This document shows positions 62,990-64,000 of a stretch of DNA of 64,000 nt, one piece after another. Position numbers and translations under genes: made by a program. The stretch's first letter is position 1. The number at the start of each line of letters is the position of its first letter. The stretch is from Alphaproteobacteria bacterium MarineAlpha11_Bin1. GTDB lineage: Bacteria; Pseudomonadota; Alphaproteobacteria; MPNO01; UBA830. The stretch spans positions 248,001-312,000 of the forward strand of contig PTJZ01000002.1 of assembly GCA_002937455.1 (NCBI GenBank), given 5' to 3'. Under the pieces are notes generated by a model that searched no databases, was not told the origin of the DNA, and saw only the letters and a program-made list of their open reading frames with translations.

Positions 62990-64000
62990 TCACTCGTTAA
63001 AATCACGGAAATCGATGCGGGATAGAGCATCATGAGGACATGCTCGAACGCAAGCAGGACCTCCAGGGATCCCTGCACACAAATCGCATTTCGTAGCTTT
63101 AACAATTGGTTGGCCACCGGCATCAGAGGTATCAAGCACGACTGCGCCGTTTTTGCCGCGGATAGGAACCATAACTATATTTTTATATGGACACGAGTTT
63201 GCGCATGTTGCGCACCCAATACAGGTATCGTCATTGATCAGTACACTGCCAGTTTCCATTGATCGATGGATTGCACCCGTCGGACAGCCAATCATGCAAA
63301 CTGGGTCTTTGCAATGCATACACGCGTTGGCAACCATCTTCCGGTCAAAGATCTCACCTTCCCTTCGGAACCTCGGATTTCCGCCATGGGTCGATGCGCA
63401 CGCCCTAACGCAATCATCACACCGCATACACTTATCTAGGTCGATTACCATCGACTGAGTGCCGTTCATGTAACGCTTATCTAAAGCCCATTCCATCACC
63501 GCAGCGTCTGAGAGGGTTTGTTCAATGGCAGCGAAGGTTTGTGAGAAGGAGGTGTCCGTGATTTGGGGGAACACGTGCCGTTCCAGTACTGTAACGGGTA
63601 TTCTTATGACATCGACGTAACCTAAAGCAGATATCGAGTGCTGGAGTTTGAACTCTCCGTGGTGTCCACCCTTCCAAGACTTGTAAAGTTCGTCCAAACC
63701 AAACATATCTCCTGCGCCAAGATATGTTAGAGTTTTTACCCCATTTCCGAATTTTTTCGAGACACGAGCGAAACCCGCCCTAACGACAAGCAATCCGTCA
63801 GGGTAATCGCCCTCTTTTGCAATAAATGGCTCGTCGAGCTTCGCCTTGTTAAAGGACACGTGCCAGTCAAAACCGCCATAGGTCTCAAATAAACATTCCC
63901 TCGCCAGATCGGCAAAGTGTTGCTCCTCAAGGCCTTTTAGAAGCGGAATTTGCCGAAGGTAACTATCAAGCGCCGTCGACCGGTATAATTCATTTATTTT
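62990..64000 (-). CDS. cNMP-binding-domain / four-[4Fe-4S] ferredoxin-type protein (5' end cut by window edge)
   Basis: The frame stays open from 64000, giving 336 residues with the true start outside the window. The N-terminal half is a cyclic-nucleotide-binding-type beta-roll (DSYLRQIPLLKGLEEQHFAD, then GDYPDGLLVVRAGFARVS and LGAGDMFGLDELY). The second half has four ferredoxin-like Cys groups: CMRCDDCVRAC, CMHCKDPVCMIGC, CIGCATCANSC and CDLCAGIPGGPACVRAC, as in DmsB/NrfC-type electron-transfer subunits. It could be an electron entry point whose activity responds to a nucleotide or redox signal. It is upstream of the diheme b protein and is probably the first or an early gene of the cluster. 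Confidence 0.87.
   Translation of the reverse strand, partial: KINELYRSTALDSYLRQIPLLKGLEEQHFADLARECLFETYGGFDWHVSFNKAKLDEPFIAKEGDYPDGLLVVRAGFARVSKKFGNGVKTLTYLGAGDMFGLDELYKSWKGGHHGEFKLQHSISALGYVDVIRIPVTVLERHVFPQITDTSFSQTFAAIEQTLSDAAVMEWALDKRYMNGTQSMVIDLDKCMRCDDCVRACASTHGGNPRFRREGEIFDRKMVANACMHCKDPVCMIGCPTGAIHRSMETGSVLINDDTCIGCATCANSCPYKNIVMVPIRGKNGAVVLDTSDAGGQPIVKATKCDLCAGIPGGPACVRACPHDALSRIDFRDFNE

Overview
The window looks like a proteobacterial chromosome, most probably alphaproteobacterial. The ThrH, KorAB, LigAB, Nfu-type and D-tartrate-dehydratase-like proteins all read like alphaproteobacterial versions. No rRNA or other decisive marker is present, so this is a judgement from protein flavour. 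There is no transposase, integrase, phage gene or CRISPR array. The only complete RNA gene I can support is a tRNA-Pro(TGG) at 53336-53412.

Layout. (1) 1-8046: a divergent pair of operons. Leftward are an FAD subunit, a fused 2Fe-2S/molybdopterin hydroxylase and a 6-hydroxynicotinate-reductase-like protein cut by the window edge. Rightward is korAB, a ferredoxin-reducing 2-oxoacid oxidoreductase. The intergenic region carries two near-identical operator-like repeats, one beside each start. (2) 8.5-11.4 kb: housekeeping genes (Nfu-type Fe-S carrier, ispG, thrH). (3) 11.5-21.9 kb: scattered accessory genes (flavin monooxygenase, TauD-type dioxygenase, cupin, GST, LysR, RidA, lytic enzyme, 3-hydroxyisobutyrate-dehydrogenase family). 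(4) 22.1-33.9 kb: two further molybdopterin hydroxylase large subunits around an amidase, then the coenzyme F420 pair fbiC-npdG, an SDR, a second amidase and a wrecked SDR pseudogene. (5) 34.0-36.4 kb: ligA-ligB-pobA (4-hydroxybenzoate to protocatechuate to 4,5-ring cleavage). (6) 36.5-50.6 kb: a catabolic and transport assortment (ThDP enzyme, anion symporter, luciferase-like monooxygenase, class IV aminotransferase, Rieske oxygenase, tartrate-dehydratase-like enolase-superfamily enzyme, frameshifted DUF1989 gene, class II aldolase). (7) 50.6-53.7 kb: a gene-poor, AT-rich stretch with an iron-box-controlled ferredoxin-NADP reductase, a small TPR protein, the tRNA-Pro and degenerate copies of tRNA 3' halves. 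(8) 53.7-64.0 kb: gdhA and then a tight leftward cluster of six redox genes.

How it fits together. The left and middle parts look like a catabolic region for aromatic and N-heteroaromatic compounds. Molybdenum hydroxylases and oxygenases add oxygen, amidases and hydrolases open or trim, and a low-potential reductase may be fed by KorAB through ferredoxin. The most unusual part is 55164-64000. It encodes a cNMP-domain/4x[4Fe-4S] protein, a membrane protein whose histidine spacing predicts a two-heme b cytochrome, a decaheme cytochrome c with a cysteine-rich N-terminus and a membrane anchor, a secreted pentaheme cytochrome c, an outer-membrane barrel protein, and a membrane-anchored FAD/2Fe-2S reductase. 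Together these could form an electron path from the cytoplasm across the inner membrane and periplasm towards the outer membrane. I cannot name a characterised system with this composition.
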